From Procambarus clarkii (taxonomy: Eukaryota > Arthropoda > Malacostraca > Decapoda > Cambaridae), in NCBI RefSeq assembly GCF_040958095.1, contig NC_091209.1, positions 11,420,895 through 11,484,894 of the forward strand: a stretch of DNA of 64,000 nucleotides, written 5' to 3'. Below, in pieces: positions 15,001 to 24,089 of the stretch. The number at the start of each line of letters is the position of its first letter. The stretch's first letter is position 1. The position numbers were made by a program, and so were the translations under genes. The notes under the pieces are model-generated. The model was not told the origin of the DNA and ran no database searches. It was given only the letters and a program-made list of their open reading frames with translations.

Positions 15001-18000
15001 TTATCATTTTTATAAATTTTGCTAGTATTTACCTACCTAAAATTTTCTTAGATTAAGGACCTGCCCGAAACACTGCGCGTACTAGTGGCTTTACAAGAAT
15101 GTAATTACTATGCTATGTATCCTCACAATCCCAATGTACCTTCTTGTATATATATAAATAAATAAAAATAAATAAATAAATAAACGTATTTATTTTATGG
15201 ATTGGTATCAAGTTAAAGCATCTGATAGTACAAAATTAATTTTAATTACTTACAATCATACAATTGTAGTTAGTGGCTTGACATATGATTGGCAAGTTAT
15301 TGTTTTATTTTAATCATTACATGGAAAAAATGGAACAGTTAAATTATCAAAAGCTTTCAATTACTCTGCAGCTTGTTTGGTGCAATGTTTCCCCTCCCTC
15401 GAGTGATATACGCTATGGCTAACGATGGATTGGTCTTCCGCTTTTTGTCCAGAGTCGATAAGCGCTTTCATACACCTGCCATTGCAACTCTGCTATCTGG
15501 GTTATTTTCAGGTGAGTAATTTGCAGTACATCTATCCTTGTGCATCAGTTACCGTACAATGCTAGACCATACAGAATATTGTTTTTGCATTAAGATCAGT
15601 CTTACTAGCCTGATCTCCTAGCTTTCCTTTTGTTTTGAATTGATTGTCTTCTGTCTATTATGTCACCTATATCCTTCTCTTGATCTTCCTTTTGCATGTC
15701 CATCATACAAGTTACGTTACACCTCCAACATGATTCTACACGCCTACACTGCCTCTGTCCTATCATTCTCAAACATATCCTGAGAACATCGCTCCATTTA
15801 GCAAGGAAGGTAGTGAAGCTATGGAGAAAACTGCAAACCAGTCCCAATGATCACAATGTACTAAATAGCAACAGGAATTGATAAAATTGCCTAAGAGGAA
15901 TTATTGAAACCTGCAGCTTCAAGGACAAAAAAGTTAAAGATTCAAGCTAAGGAAATAAAGGTGCCAAACAATATTAGAAAGTTCTCTTTTTGCAGAGTGG
16001 TAGACTGTTAGAACAAGTTAAATGAGAAGGCAGTGGATGCCAAAACTGGCAATAGTTTCAAAACATCATATGACAGAGTAGTGGGAAGATAGGACACCAC
16101 ACAAGATCCATTACAGGGTGTCCTGGAAACTGAGAAATATTTAGGGAGTGATGGGGAGGCTTCTAACATAGTTGAAACATTTGTTGATAGAAGAATGAGG
16201 GCAGTAATCAGAGGCAATATATCAGACTAGAGAAATGTTACATGTGGAGTACTACTGGTTCAGTTCTTACTTCAATAATGTTCATTGTATACATAAAAGA
16301 TCTACCAGAAAGAATACAAAATTATACAAACATGTTTGCTGATGATACTAGGGAAGATAAGAAACTTAGATGATTGTCATGCCCTTCAAGAAGACCTGGG
16401 TAGAATAAGTGCATGGAGCAATGCTTGGCAAATGGAATTTAATGTGAATAAATGCCATGTTATGGAATGTAGAATAGGAAAAAATAGGCCATACACAACC
16501 TACAAATTATGTGAAAAACTTTTAAAAATTTGGTAAAGAAAGAGATCTTGGGGTGGTTCTAGATAGAAAACTATCACCCGAGGACCACATAAAGAACATT
16601 GTGTGAGGAGTCTATGCTACATTTTCCAATTTCAAAATTGCTTTAAAATACATGGATGGCAAAATACTAAAAAAATTGTTCACGACCTTTGTGAGATCAA
16701 AGTTGGAAAATACAGTGATTGTATGGTACCCGTATCTTAAGCACATCAACAAACTGGAAAACGTGCGAAGACATGGAACTAAATGGCTTGCAGAACTGAT
16801 GGATGAGAGGTTTGATACCGTATTAAAATTTATTAATATCTGAATTCGTGATAAGATTTTGCATGCCTAAATATTGTATGTAATGTGTGTTTGACATATT
16901 CATGTCTACTGTACAGTTGCTGTGGATACTTGCTGTAGTGTGAAATGGTTTACAGAGGGCAGTATTATAATACAGTACTGTATTCCTATTATCCCACAGG
17001 ACTTATGTCAATGTTTTTTGACTTGGATAAACTGGTGGACATGATGAGCATTGGAACTCTTCTTGCATATAGCATTGTGGCCGTGTGTGTTATGCTCCTG
17101 AGGTTGGTACGGATGTTGAATTGTTATTGATCAAGAATTTATTTAACTCTTTAGGTACATGCTGTAGTGTCATTACCTAATTGTAGTGGGAAATGTTTGT
17201 GTTATAATTTCTCTGTGGAAGCCTTTGTGAACTTTGTGATACTGTATCTATTTGTTGAAATTTGTACAGTATAAAAATTAGTTTCAAGAAAATTTATATT
17301 TTACATACAGATTTTCAAATTCATGGAGAAAATTATGCACAGTGTACCACTGTATCCTTGACAACGACTGCTTCAGTTCAATGTAGTTTGACTTGTTTGA
17401 ATAAAATACTGCATCAGTACAACGCTGACTGACTAAAGATATTTTTAATTACACATTCAATTTTGTAGGTTGTACTTGTGACCATGGATCTTGTAAATGT
17501 TTTACATGGACACACAGCCATATGTCTTGGTTACTGTATTTCTTTGTATGAAATGGCTATTGTGTCATCTTATGAAATGGTATATTGAGATAAATATAAA
17601 TGTTATTGGATAATTATTCATTTCCAAATACCTGTAGTGGTTTTAAGACAGTTATATTTTCTATGCCTTTAATAAACTTGTCAACTATGCTCGCTTGCTA
17701 AACCTGTTTTGTTTTCAAATTAATTTAGTGTTAATTTCTTTGCAGTATACACAACAAAAATCTTTAAACAAAAATTGAATTTTTAAAATTTTCATTTACT
17801 TTACCACTCATTTCTTAAACTTTCCCACATTGCTTTTCTCATATTGTTTACAGTGTGGGAAAATTCAAGAAATGAGTTATAAAGTACATGAAAATTTTAA
17901 ATATTCTGAATTTTTTAAGACTTGTTGTGTATAATACGAAGAAATCAACAAAAATGTCATTTTGAAACCAGGTTTAGTAAGTGAACATAGTTGACAAGTT

Positions 18001-21000
18001 TGTTAAAGGTATTGAAAATAAAATTGACTAACTATCTTTTATTTAAACAACTTACCAAGCCAGCACTGCTATTTTTTTTCCACTGTTACAAATCTTGTGT
18101 TTTTGTTGTTGTCACTTCCTGTTTGCTGCTTCATGTAAATGTTGTCATTTTAGAGTACTCGTGTTTTAATAAAGGGATGTCCCGTCCTGTCCTCTAAGTC
18201 CAATGTTTATGTGGCATTTTTTCAGGTACACAAATTTAGAAGTTTGCAGTAGGAAGTCTGAGTATACTTTACTCAAAAACATGTAAGTACCTTATGGCAC
18301 TTAAATTTTTTCATTCATACTTGTTTGATTTTGCTTGTGACTAGATGGTTTAATTTGCAATTGTGTTGTGATAATGCTCTCTTGTTTTCATTGTGATCGC
18401 ATACTTTCTGTGGGGGAGCCCCATCGTCTCCCTGAAGCTATCCGAACTTATATGTGCTATATTAGTTTGGGGTCATCAGTCACAGGTGTCCTTATGCCTA
18501 CTGGGAACCACGAGTCAGAACCTGGTCCCCTCGGAGAGGTGCAGGTGGCAGTAGCATTTGAGCACTTTACATTTAAAGTACAGTACAGTATGCTATAATT
18601 GCCATCGACCAGGGAAGGACCCAGGAAGGTAGGTGAATCAAAACTGTCCACTGTCTGGTTAACCTGTGCAATCTACATCCCAAAAGATCAAAATAACTTC
18701 CCCTAGAAAGAAACCAAACAAGCAACCCTTCGTGTGACTAGCACTTCCGCTTGTTAGTGCGGAAGTGGTCTCGGCATCTCCCATTGTCCGTGCCGCCATT
18801 CCTCAACTGCGAGACCCTCACGGTAGATGCTTTTCTGCAGGCCTGGACGAAGTGGGGGTTCCTGTCCCTCTTCTCTCCGGTCCAGCTGTTGCTCTGGGTT
18901 CTGGCTTGGCTGGATTCATATTTGGGGTAAGTTGTTTACCTGGCTCCATGATGGCCAGCCCAGCCTTAGTTTCAAGCGATGCTTGCTCGGTGTCCGAGGA
19001 CGTGCATTTTTTTCGCGGCTCCACCTCTTTCAGCAGTTCAGGCCCATTTCAGCACATTTCTGCTCCATACCACACGTCTGGTCTTTCTAACGTGTGTGTG
19101 TGTGTGTGTACCGCTACTTATATGATGATCAGGTGGCTTCTTTAATGGTTTCCCTCCTGTGGTCTTTTTCCGAGTGACAGTACAGTATGAAGTTTCCTGG
19201 CGGTTTTTCCATACCTTTCTCTTCGAAGGTTTTCGTTGATTTCGAACCAGGTTGTTTTGTCCTTTCTCTCTTGGCATTTTCTAGATTGGCATCTCGTGCC
19301 TAATACTGTCGCTTCTTATTGCACGGCATTGGCAGAGCCGCTCCAGCTTGCGTTCAGGGTGGATGTTGCTTCTGCTCTATTCTGCTAACATGCATCTTTT
19401 TGCCTCTGGCTTGCTCATGCGCCACCTGAGGCTTCTTAGTCTTCAGACAGTGTTTTTTCTTTAATTTCTTCTCCTCGCTTTGTTGTGGCCCCTTTGGTTA
19501 GGGATTGTGTTGGATGGTCTTGTTGTTGTTGGCCTTGGCCCCTTGGGGTTAGGGTTAAGGAACTTCATGCTCTACTCCAATGCCAGGGGTTCTGTTTGCT
19601 TGGTGCTCTACTCCAATGCCAGGGGTTCTGTTTGCTTGATCCAGGTGGTCGTTTTGTTAGTTTGCAGCCTTCTCCTTCTTTTCTGGCGAAGAATGAGATG
19701 GCAGGCTTTCGGGGTGCATCATGTGTTGTGCCCGGTGGCGGCTTTATGCTGCTACCTGCAGACCACTGGTTCTGTGATGGTGGACGCTCTTTCACTGGAT
19801 CTAGTTTCCCTAGTTTCCTGTTCCAGGGGCTCGTGTGTCTCAGGTTATCGGCTGTGCCATAAAGTCTAGCCAGCCTGCAGTCTACCCTCGTGCCTATGAA
19901 GTTCAGAAGTATGCTGCTCTCAAAGCGGTTTTTGGCAAGAAGTCTTGGGTAGACATTCAGACATGGAGTTTTTGGAGGACGAACAGGGTCAACCTGTTCG
20001 ACCTCTGGTCGGTGGTTTTCGTCATTCAGGAACTGGAGTGATGGGCTGCCAGCTCCCCCTCTCCCATTATGGGTGAGGGGGTAGCGCTAAGGAGCAGAAG
20101 TGCTACACACATGAAGGGTTGCTTGTTTGGTTTCTTTTTACTGGAGTTATTTTGATATTTTGGGATGAAGATTGCACAGGTTAAACATATAGTGGTCTGT
20201 TTTGATTCACCAATCTTTCTGGGTCCTTCTCTAGTTGATGGCAATTATAGCATACTTTAAATGTAAAGTGCTCATAGGCCATTGCTCCCTGCGCCTCTGA
20301 AGGGACCAGGTTCTGGCTCATGGTCCCCAGTAGGCATAAGAACTTCTGTGACTGATGACCCCAAACTAATATTGCACATATACATTCAGAGTATCTTCAG
20401 GGAGCACCCGGGGCTCGCCCAGAAAATGGCATTTCATTATGTTCAATGCTGGCTTTTTGCCTTCATCACGATTATGCTTTCGTGTCTTTATAGTTTCTTG
20501 TGATCTTATGTGTTTCAGGGGAGCCCAAAACTAATGCACTGTAATATGTTGCAGATATTGTACTTCTTATTAAAGTATGGTATATATAACTTTCTACTTC
20601 CTCATGCAATATTTAAAAATAATCTTGTTTGAGTTTTAGAAACAATCTTGTGTGTGACCCATGGGGTCGGGGAGGCATCACATTGAGTGAGTAACTGTAA
20701 AGAAGCAGGAACTAAAGCTCAACTTTAATCAATAGCTAGGTTTAGTATACACACAACAAGTGCAATTCATTGAGAGACTAGGACCTTGTGAGGAATTAAT
20801 CATATTCTTGCTGCCAATGCAGTAGTCCTTGGTGAGGTAGAGGAGTGTTCAAGTAGGGCTCACAATAGATAATTGGTGTGTAAATTGTACCAAGGATTAG
20901 AGAATAGGCTAATGAGGAGAAAAATAGGCAAAAGCAGGGATGCAGCAGCTTAGCGTGGGAGGCAGGGGATGAGACCTGGATGCCTGTTAATATTTCTGAG

Positions 21001-23328
21001 TTTGTTAGTAGAAAGTTAAATAAATAGAGTACTGTACTGAACAAATGAAACATTAATAAAATGAGAGAGAGAAGATGAATGGACATAGAGAGTACATAAA
21101 GCAAAATAAGACATTATGGGAAATATAGCAAGATTACACATGAAGATGGGAACCTTCTTGAGTATCTTCAATTATCTGTTCCTATATTGCTCTCCAATTT
21201 CTTCTAGGTTGATGCCTCCCCACCCCATGAAAGCAGGAAATGAGGGTAATGATGATAATGAATTATTACAAATAAAGACAGGAGAAACCGAAGGTAAACA
21301 TGTATGAAAAAAGGAGGAACCAGACATGATAGCAACACAGCAAGAAGAATTATTTTGATATCTTGCAAAGATAAGGAAACTCCAAGGAGAGGCCAGAAGA
21401 GTGAAACAAAAGAAAGAGGAGAAAGATGAAAAAAAGGGGGAAATTTCAGGAAAATATACAACAAATTCTACTTAGAAAGGAAGAAGTGGATAGAAGCAGT
21501 GAAGCTTGAATAAATGTTGGAAGAAATTAAAGGTATCAAAGAGAAGAGGTAAGGAAAAAAAGCTTGACAATAATTTGCATGCTAAATAAGCTAAAGAAGT
21601 AGTAGAAGGAAACTGGAGAAACTGCAAGAAACACAAAAATGGGAAAAAATTATAGGAAGACTTGCAGAAGCAGTGCCATTTGGTTGCTCTCCAGTCCCTC
21701 TCCTTTCATTTCCTTTCTCCTGTTTGCAGTATAATTGTGGTTTAAGTGTTTGAATTTGGAAGAATGTGATGAACAATATAACTCGGTACCATGTTGTGAT
21801 GGTATTACCATCTGGAAGCAGTCAGAGTTAACTGGTTGTCAAGCAGTTGGAGACCTTGTTAGGCAGCCATGTTTGATCACCAGGGAGAACTCTTACATGG
21901 CTTTGAAATTGTTTGGAATGAACCTCTGCTGGTCATTTCGAACTGGACTGACCTCGTCTCCTGTGATCCTCTAGCACTGGTCCTGTAGAACCCACTTGAA
22001 AAATTTATTGTGTTGAGAATGTTGGCTTCATGGTTGTTATGATACATCTCCAGATGACACATCAGTTCTTACCTTTGAGAGCAACCGAATTGCATTGCTA
22101 AAGAGTGCCTTATATATTTACTCAAAGCCATATTTTTCACATGCTTATTTGAAAACATTTTTTGAAGTAATCTTTGAGTAGTTAGTTTTCCATTTTACAT
22201 GGTATTTGTTAATTGTACCATATTGAAATTCAAATTGACTTTATGAAATTTGTCTACATTTACTATAGGTATGCAGAGGGTGAGGATACTCACCTCAAAA
22301 GCTCAAGTGAATCTGGAGATACTAGAAAATCCCACTTCAGCTCGGAACATTCAGCTATGGCATATGTGAAGCAGCTATTCAATGTGAAGGGCTTAAAGGA
22401 ACCAACTGATCTTTCATCTTCTTTGGCCAGCTATGCTACTTTAAGTTACTGTAAGGAGAGATTTACTTTAATGTTTTTCACCTTAATTATAAATCGTTTA
22501 TTACTTTTGTACAGTATATATATAGGCATATATTTTAGTTTTGTAAGTTATAACTGGTTCCCAAAACCGTAGTGAGAGCAACTAACTTTTAAAAATCATG
22601 TTCCTCATTGCACTTGTGACAATCTTACACCTACTGGAAGCATGTACCATTTTACATTGACTTAATAGCCTTTAAAATGGACAAAAGAGTGGCAGATGGA
22701 GCTTATTATTTGTGTACCATCCATTACTATTTGTGCATGCCCTATGTAGTCAGAAAGAATGTTAGTCTGGAGAGGACTTGAAAGTGGTCCCAGTGTACCC
22801 CCCTTCCCCAACATGCCTCTGACCCATGACCCTTGCTCTTGCTAATTTATCTTAAGACTTAGCCAAAATAGTGAGTGCCTACATATCAGTGTTTGTGGCT
22901 GATGGAAAGCTAACTAGGAGAATGAGAACTGAGGAGAACTATAGTGTGCTGCAAGAAGACCTTGACCACTAGTAAATTCATTCCGTTTATAGCACCAGCC
23001 TGTGTTATTACACCAGCCTGTACTCAGTAATGTACTCATTGCACCAGTACATACTCACTTCACTCCCTCAACAAATTATAAATATGTACTCATTTCACCA
23101 CACTATTCATTGCCCTCACATGATTGATACCTATCTAATATTTTAATAGACTTTTTCTTGCAGGTTGTCTTGCTTTATATTAGCTCTCTTACTGAAATTG
23201 CTGCAGACGCAACTAGCCCAAGGAGATTTGAGAGCTATAATGGGTGTCGGTATCACTGCACTTCTCTGTTTTTGAATATCGTCGTTCTCTCTCGGCAGCC
23301 AGAATCTAAGAATAAGTTGTCTTTCAAG
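369..23328 (+). CDS. Cationic amino acid transporter (SLC7 CAT subfamily), partial ten-exon gene model
   Basis: This is a plasma-membrane permease of the SLC7 CAT group, whose known members carry arginine, lysine and ornithine. The model joins 369-497, 2000-2155, 4520-4624, 7484-7666, 11291-11415, 13795-13892, 15372-15511, 17000-17102, 22269-22450 and 23164-23328. Seen directly: every exon has AG and GT borders, and phases match across the first eight junctions. Family landmarks in order are [54 protein letters not shown] and [13 protein letters not shown]. Sequons NNT and NVS lie in the second visible exon. The start codon and first helices are left of the window; the last helices are not seen and may be in the N gap. 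The last exon has two frame breaks. Introns are filled with repeats. The family is secure; which CAT paralogue it is cannot be settled here. Confidence 0.93.
1031..1740. repeat. 60-bp minisatellite in a CAT intron, about 11-12 copies
   Basis: The unit begins ctgtcaatgttaccctccca and continues through cactcaggtgtcggtagtga. The period is exactly 60, with few point differences (cactcagg, cactcgga, cactaggg variants). As 60 is a multiple of 3 and units lack stops in some frames, it gives long frames on both strands (241 and 135 codons). These are artefacts of the period. Confidence 0.97.
2000..2155 (+). CDS. CAT exon 2 of window, extracellular loop with sequons
   Basis: The acceptor atatttcag ends at 1999 and the donor gtaag starts at 2156. 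The phase (2 bases in, 1 out) matches both neighbours. The peptide runs [15 protein letters not shown] and later [17 protein letters not shown] and NVS are candidate N-glycosylation sites, placed as in the glycosylated loop of vertebrate CATs (family knowledge). Confidence 0.92.
2686..2915 (+). mobile_element. tRNA-derived SINE
   Basis: The head contains a B-box like gggttcgatcc (2735-2745). A body follows with ctttcaccctgatgactctg, aataggtacctgggagttag and ggcctggtcgagga. The same body recurs, mostly inverted, at about 23.5, 29.0, 50.0 and 60.6 kb. Confidence 0.8.
2973..3028. repeat. (AAT)n microsatellite
   Basis: About 18 uninterrupted AAT units follow the SINE copy and precede a LINE 3' end (ttatttaaaagaaatgtgtg). 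Confidence 0.97.
3590..3825. mobile_element. Solitary DIRS-like terminal repeat
   Basis: It begins cgttgaatgtaatgaaatgc and cagtttctgggtgagc, and contains ctaccgggaaccagagcc and tgagcacttgacattt. The same order of blocks occurs in the left inverted repeat of the DIRS-like element at 18.4 kb. No recombinase is next to it, so it is probably a solo or truncated end. Confidence 0.55.
4030..4440 (-). mobile_element. Decayed non-LTR retrotransposon, C-terminal part
   Basis: Broken - strand frames read [20 protein letters not shown] and then [12 protein letters not shown], like the segment after the reverse transcriptase in many LINEs. It ends just before CAT exon 3. A 12-bp inverted pair around aatgcaggcgat lies at 3998-4030. 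Confidence 0.4.
4520..4624 (+). CDS. CAT exon 3 of window ([20 protein letters not shown])
   Basis: The exon is 105 bases between ttgttacag and gttagt. The peptide reads [20 protein letters not shown] then YVIIAAGTK. It matches the conserved GVKESARFNN-type segment and the helix after it in CATs. Phase is 2 bases in, 1 out, consistent with both neighbours. Confidence 0.92.
5060..5160 (-). mobile_element. tRNA-derived SINE head, second family
   Basis: The - strand reads gtcgtagctcagtcgattaa, then an anticodon-like arm gtctggg...ctcagac and B-box ggttcgaaccc. The acceptor arms pair badly, and the body gccctt gaggatttgtttattt follows, so it is a SINE head rather than a working tRNA gene. A LINE 3' scrap (ggaaactgaatacccaaatg) abuts at 5020-5060. 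Confidence 0.65.
5560..7080 (-). mobile_element. Decayed CR1-like LINE, ORF1 end and endonuclease domain
   Basis: Pieces of one LINE can be read on the - strand through frameshifts. ORF1-like text RIGKYEKK and then [20 protein letters not shown] are followed by endonuclease blocks: [47 protein letters not shown], and [14 protein letters not shown], which carries the GDFN active-site motif. Later text [12 protein letters not shown] and [15 protein letters not shown] matches the end of the domain. No reverse transcriptase follows. Dead copy inside a CAT intron. Confidence 0.75.
7484..7666 (+). CDS. CAT exon 4 of window ([12 protein letters not shown] signature)
   Basis: The exon is 183 bases, acceptor atatttcag and donor gtaag. 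It starts with a hydrophilic loop [15 protein letters not shown] and ends [19 protein letters not shown], the most recognisable CAT signature, part of the substrate-binding core of APC-fold transporters. Phase is 2 in, 1 out. Confidence 0.95.
7826..7862. repeat. Short hairpin
   Basis: aattatagggaaaa is followed after a short A/T spacer by its complement ttttccctataatt, in a CAT intron just after exon 4. Confidence 0.6.
7980..8224. mobile_element. Foldback (hairpin) MITE
   Basis: The two halves are imperfect reverse complements with about 115-base arms meeting near 8100. Matching blocks include aatttattaaacagtt against aactgtttaataaatg, and aaaacctgtatatctttcaa against ttgaaaaaagtgcaggttt. 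No coding content. Confidence 0.7.
8618..10064. mobile_element. Non-autonomous piggyBac-like element with TTAA target sites
   Basis: TTAA at 8614-8617 and 10065-10068 bracket ends tcactgtgatgcgcc and, inverted, ccactgaactgcacc. The internal part is homologous to the element at 39.4-41.1 kb (blocks ggtcgcccgt and gttgccacaaatat). No transposase frame is seen. Short repeats of gaagagattcagc lie at 9380-9480. Confidence 0.6.
10069..11290. other. CAT intron, no clear feature
   Basis: A frame at 10081-10389 reads [20 protein letters not shown] and may be a scrap of a DIRS ORF1-like gene; I cannot confirm it. A GGTGACTG-rich patch lies at 10365-10405. Otherwise nothing recognised. Confidence 0.3.
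11291..11415 (+). CDS. CAT exon 5 of window ([20 protein letters not shown])
   Basis: The exon is 125 bases between ctactccag and gtaagt. It continues the signature as [15 protein letters not shown], then a hydrophobic helix ending [10 protein letters not shown]. It ends in phase 0, which fits the next exon starting GAT. Confidence 0.94.
11890..13648 (+). mobile_element. DIRS-like retrotransposon copy A (recombinase end and right terminus)
   Basis: This is a GC-rich island in an AT-rich intron. It is homologous in order to copy B at 18.4-20.45 kb. Recombinase remnants are seen at about 12.3-12.95 kb: RFVVAP, then [19 protein letters not shown] and IRAQGCF, matching copy B blocks RFVVAP and [13 protein letters not shown]. 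The right terminus is 13200-13640, also found at 51.5-52.06 kb. Inside it, 13088-13150 (gttgaatgtaatgaaacgcc) is the inverted complement of 13566-13642, as expected for the internal complementary region of DIRS elements. Frames are broken. Confidence 0.65.
13795..13892 (+). CDS. CAT exon 6 of window ([20 protein letters not shown])
   Basis: The exon is 98 bases between tctatttcag and gtaagg, phase 0 in and two bases out. The peptide [15 protein letters not shown] then [12 protein letters not shown] corresponds to the loop and helix before the PRVIYAMA motif in CATs. Confidence 0.92.
13980..14265 (+). mobile_element. CR1-like LINE fragment, C-terminal
   Basis: The frame reads [20 protein letters not shown], then [14 protein letters not shown], a decayed form of the LEYCVQFW...RMTK region after the reverse transcriptase in CR1-like LINEs. 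It lies 90 bases after CAT exon 6. Confidence 0.55.
14525..15184 (+). mobile_element. LINE 3' end with A-rich tail
   Basis: The frame 14525-14899 includes [20 protein letters not shown] and [12 protein letters not shown], the usual end of a LINE ORF2 product. The 3' untranslated part includes ttaaggacctgcccgaaaca and ends in (TAAA)n at 15157-15183. The same tail, inverted, is seen at 26.6, 49.9 and 59.05 kb. Confidence 0.7.
15372..15511 (+). CDS. CAT exon 7 of window ([20 protein letters not shown])
   Basis: The exon is 140 bases between ctctgcag and gtgagt. It encodes [20 protein letters not shown] and then [17 protein letters not shown]. The [17 protein letters not shown] pattern is diagnostic for the CAT group. 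One base in, one base out. Confidence 0.95.
15890..16850 (+). mobile_element. Decayed CR1-like LINE reverse transcriptase
   Basis: Text in order: [24 protein letters not shown] at the catalytic site, [20 protein letters not shown], then [15 protein letters not shown] and [20 protein letters not shown]. These are the late palm and thumb blocks of a CR1-like reverse transcriptase. Stops and frameshifts interrupt it. It ends 150 bases before CAT exon 8. Confidence 0.8.
17000..17102 (+). CDS. CAT exon 8 of window ([20 protein letters not shown])
   Basis: The exon is 103 bases between tatcccacag and gttggt. It encodes [20 protein letters not shown] and ends VCVMLLR, the conserved [19 protein letters not shown] helix of CATs. 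Two bases in, two out. A 5.2 kb intron with a DIRS-like element follows. Confidence 0.94.
17667..18008. mobile_element. Foldback MITE, about 340 bp
   Basis: The left end ctttaataaacttgtcaact is the near-complement of the right end agttgacaagtttgttaaag. Pairing continues inward through cagtatacacaac / gttgtgtataat and tttcccacattg / cagtgtgggaaa. No coding content. Confidence 0.8.
19240..20030 (+). pseudogene. Tyrosine recombinase of a DIRS-like element, degenerate
   Basis: Readable blocks in shifting frames: an N-terminal core-binding part [20 protein letters not shown]; box [17 protein letters not shown], with the expected G-x-R-x-x-E-L pattern and candidate catalytic Arg; [10 protein letters not shown]; then [20 protein letters not shown] and [10 protein letters not shown]. 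In related DIRS recombinases the H-x-x-R of box II falls where this copy reads Y-E-V-Q (family knowledge), so both residues appear lost. A 36-nt tandem duplication lies at box I. Confidence 0.65.
19569..19640. repeat. 36-nt in-frame tandem duplication
   Basis: ctctactccaatgccagggg plus ttctgtttgcttg occurs twice in tandem (period 36) in the recombinase remnant, repeating the residues [11 protein letters not shown]. Confidence 0.85.
20450..22268. other. CAT intron, weak LINE ORF1-like text only
   Basis: At 21200-21660 a lysine and glutamate rich + strand text ([20 protein letters not shown]) could be the coiled-coil part of a LINE ORF1. The rest shows nothing I recognise. Confidence 0.3.
22269..22450 (+). 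CDS. CAT exon 9 of window, cytoplasmic linker
   Basis: The exon is 182 bases between tactatag and gtaagg. The peptide begins [16 protein letters not shown] and ends [12 protein letters not shown]. It corresponds to the long, poorly conserved cytoplasmic loop of CATs followed by the start of the next helix. Phase in matches exon 8; it ends with one base (T) of a codon. Confidence 0.85.
22870..22985 (+). mobile_element. CR1-like LINE reverse transcriptase scrap
   Basis: The frame reads [20 protein letters not shown] then SVLQEDLD, a decayed FADD-AKL...LQxDLD block from a CR1-like reverse transcriptase. Confidence 0.45.
23164..23328 (+). CDS. CAT exon 10 of window, two one-base deficits
   Basis: The acceptor is ctttttcttgcag and the donor gtttgt. 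One frame, from 23165, reads [14 protein letters not shown] then [18 protein letters not shown] and meets TGA at 23273. The frame one base over then reads [20 protein letters not shown], the CAT C-terminal block. Joining them needs one extra base in the T5 run 23269-23273. A second extra base is needed near the acceptor to match the phase of exon 9, unless a weaker acceptor at 23182-23183 is used. Sequencing or polishing error beside the gap, or recent decay, are both possible. Confidence 0.75.
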
Positions 23329-23494
23329 GTTTGTATAGGACATAATTTTTGCTATAAATGCTTGCACATGTTACTCTCAATCATCAATGATTTGATTAGA
23401 AAGTGTCTAATCAAAGACACTGGCACAAAACAGACACCTATTTACTTGATTAATATATATTGTAGGCTGATGCACAGCCCTAGGTAATACATTT

Positions 23495-23589
23495 TGAGAT
23501 AGCCTTATGCTATCTTCTCTTGAGATGATTTCGTGGCTTAGTGTGCCCATGGCCCGGTCCTCGACCAGGCCCTCATTTCTGTTACCCCA
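23495..23589 (-). mobile_element. SINE 3' part cut by the assembly gap
   Basis: cttgagatgatttcgtggct then ggcccggtcctcgaccaggc is the inverted 3' end of the SINE family at 2.7 and 29.0 kb. It runs straight into N. Confidence 0.75.
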
Positions 23590-24089
23590 NNNNNNNNNNN
23601 NNNNNNNNNNNNNNNNNNNNNNNNNNNNNNNNNNNNNNNNNNNNNNNNNNNNNNNNNNNNNNNNNNNNNNNNNNNNNNNNNNNNNNNNNNNNNNNNNNNN
23701 NNNNNNNNNNNNNNNNNNNNNNNNNNNNNNNNNNNNNNNNNNNNNNNNNNNNNNNNNNNNNNNNNNNNNNNNNNNNNNNNNNNNNNNNNNNNNNNNNNNN
23801 NNNNNNNNNNNNNNNNNNNNNNNNNNNNNNNNNNNNNNNNNNNNNNNNNNNNNNNNNNNNNNNNNNNNNNNNNNNNNNNNNNNNNNNNNNNNNNNNNNNN
23901 NNNNNNNNNNNNNNNNNNNNNNNNNNNNNNNNNNNNNNNNNNNNNNNNNNNNNNNNNNNNNNNNNNNNNNNNNNNNNNNNNNNNNNNNNNNNNNNNNNNN
24001 NNNNNNNNNNNNNNNNNNNNNNNNNNNNNNNNNNNNNNNNNNNNNNNNNNNNNNNNNNNNNNNNNNNNNNNNNNNNNNNNNNNNNNNNN
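23590..24089. other. Assembly gap, 500 N
   Basis: Exactly 500 N, a conventional size for an unmeasured scaffold join. CAT exons after KLSFKV may be hidden here. Confidence 0.99.

Larger units (their letters stand above)
18405..20446 (+). mobile_element. DIRS-like retrotransposon copy B with inverted terminal repeats
   Basis: Long inverted repeats (18405-18765 and 20083-20446) flank a recombinase region. Matched blocks include gaaaccaaacaagcaaccct against agggttgcttgtttggtttc, and ttgccatcgaccagggaagg against ccttctctagttgatggcaa. This layout, with a tyrosine recombinase in place of an integrase, is the DIRS group. Reverse transcriptase and ORF1 are missing, so the copy is internally deleted. 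It sits in the CAT intron between exons 8 and 9. Confidence 0.7.
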
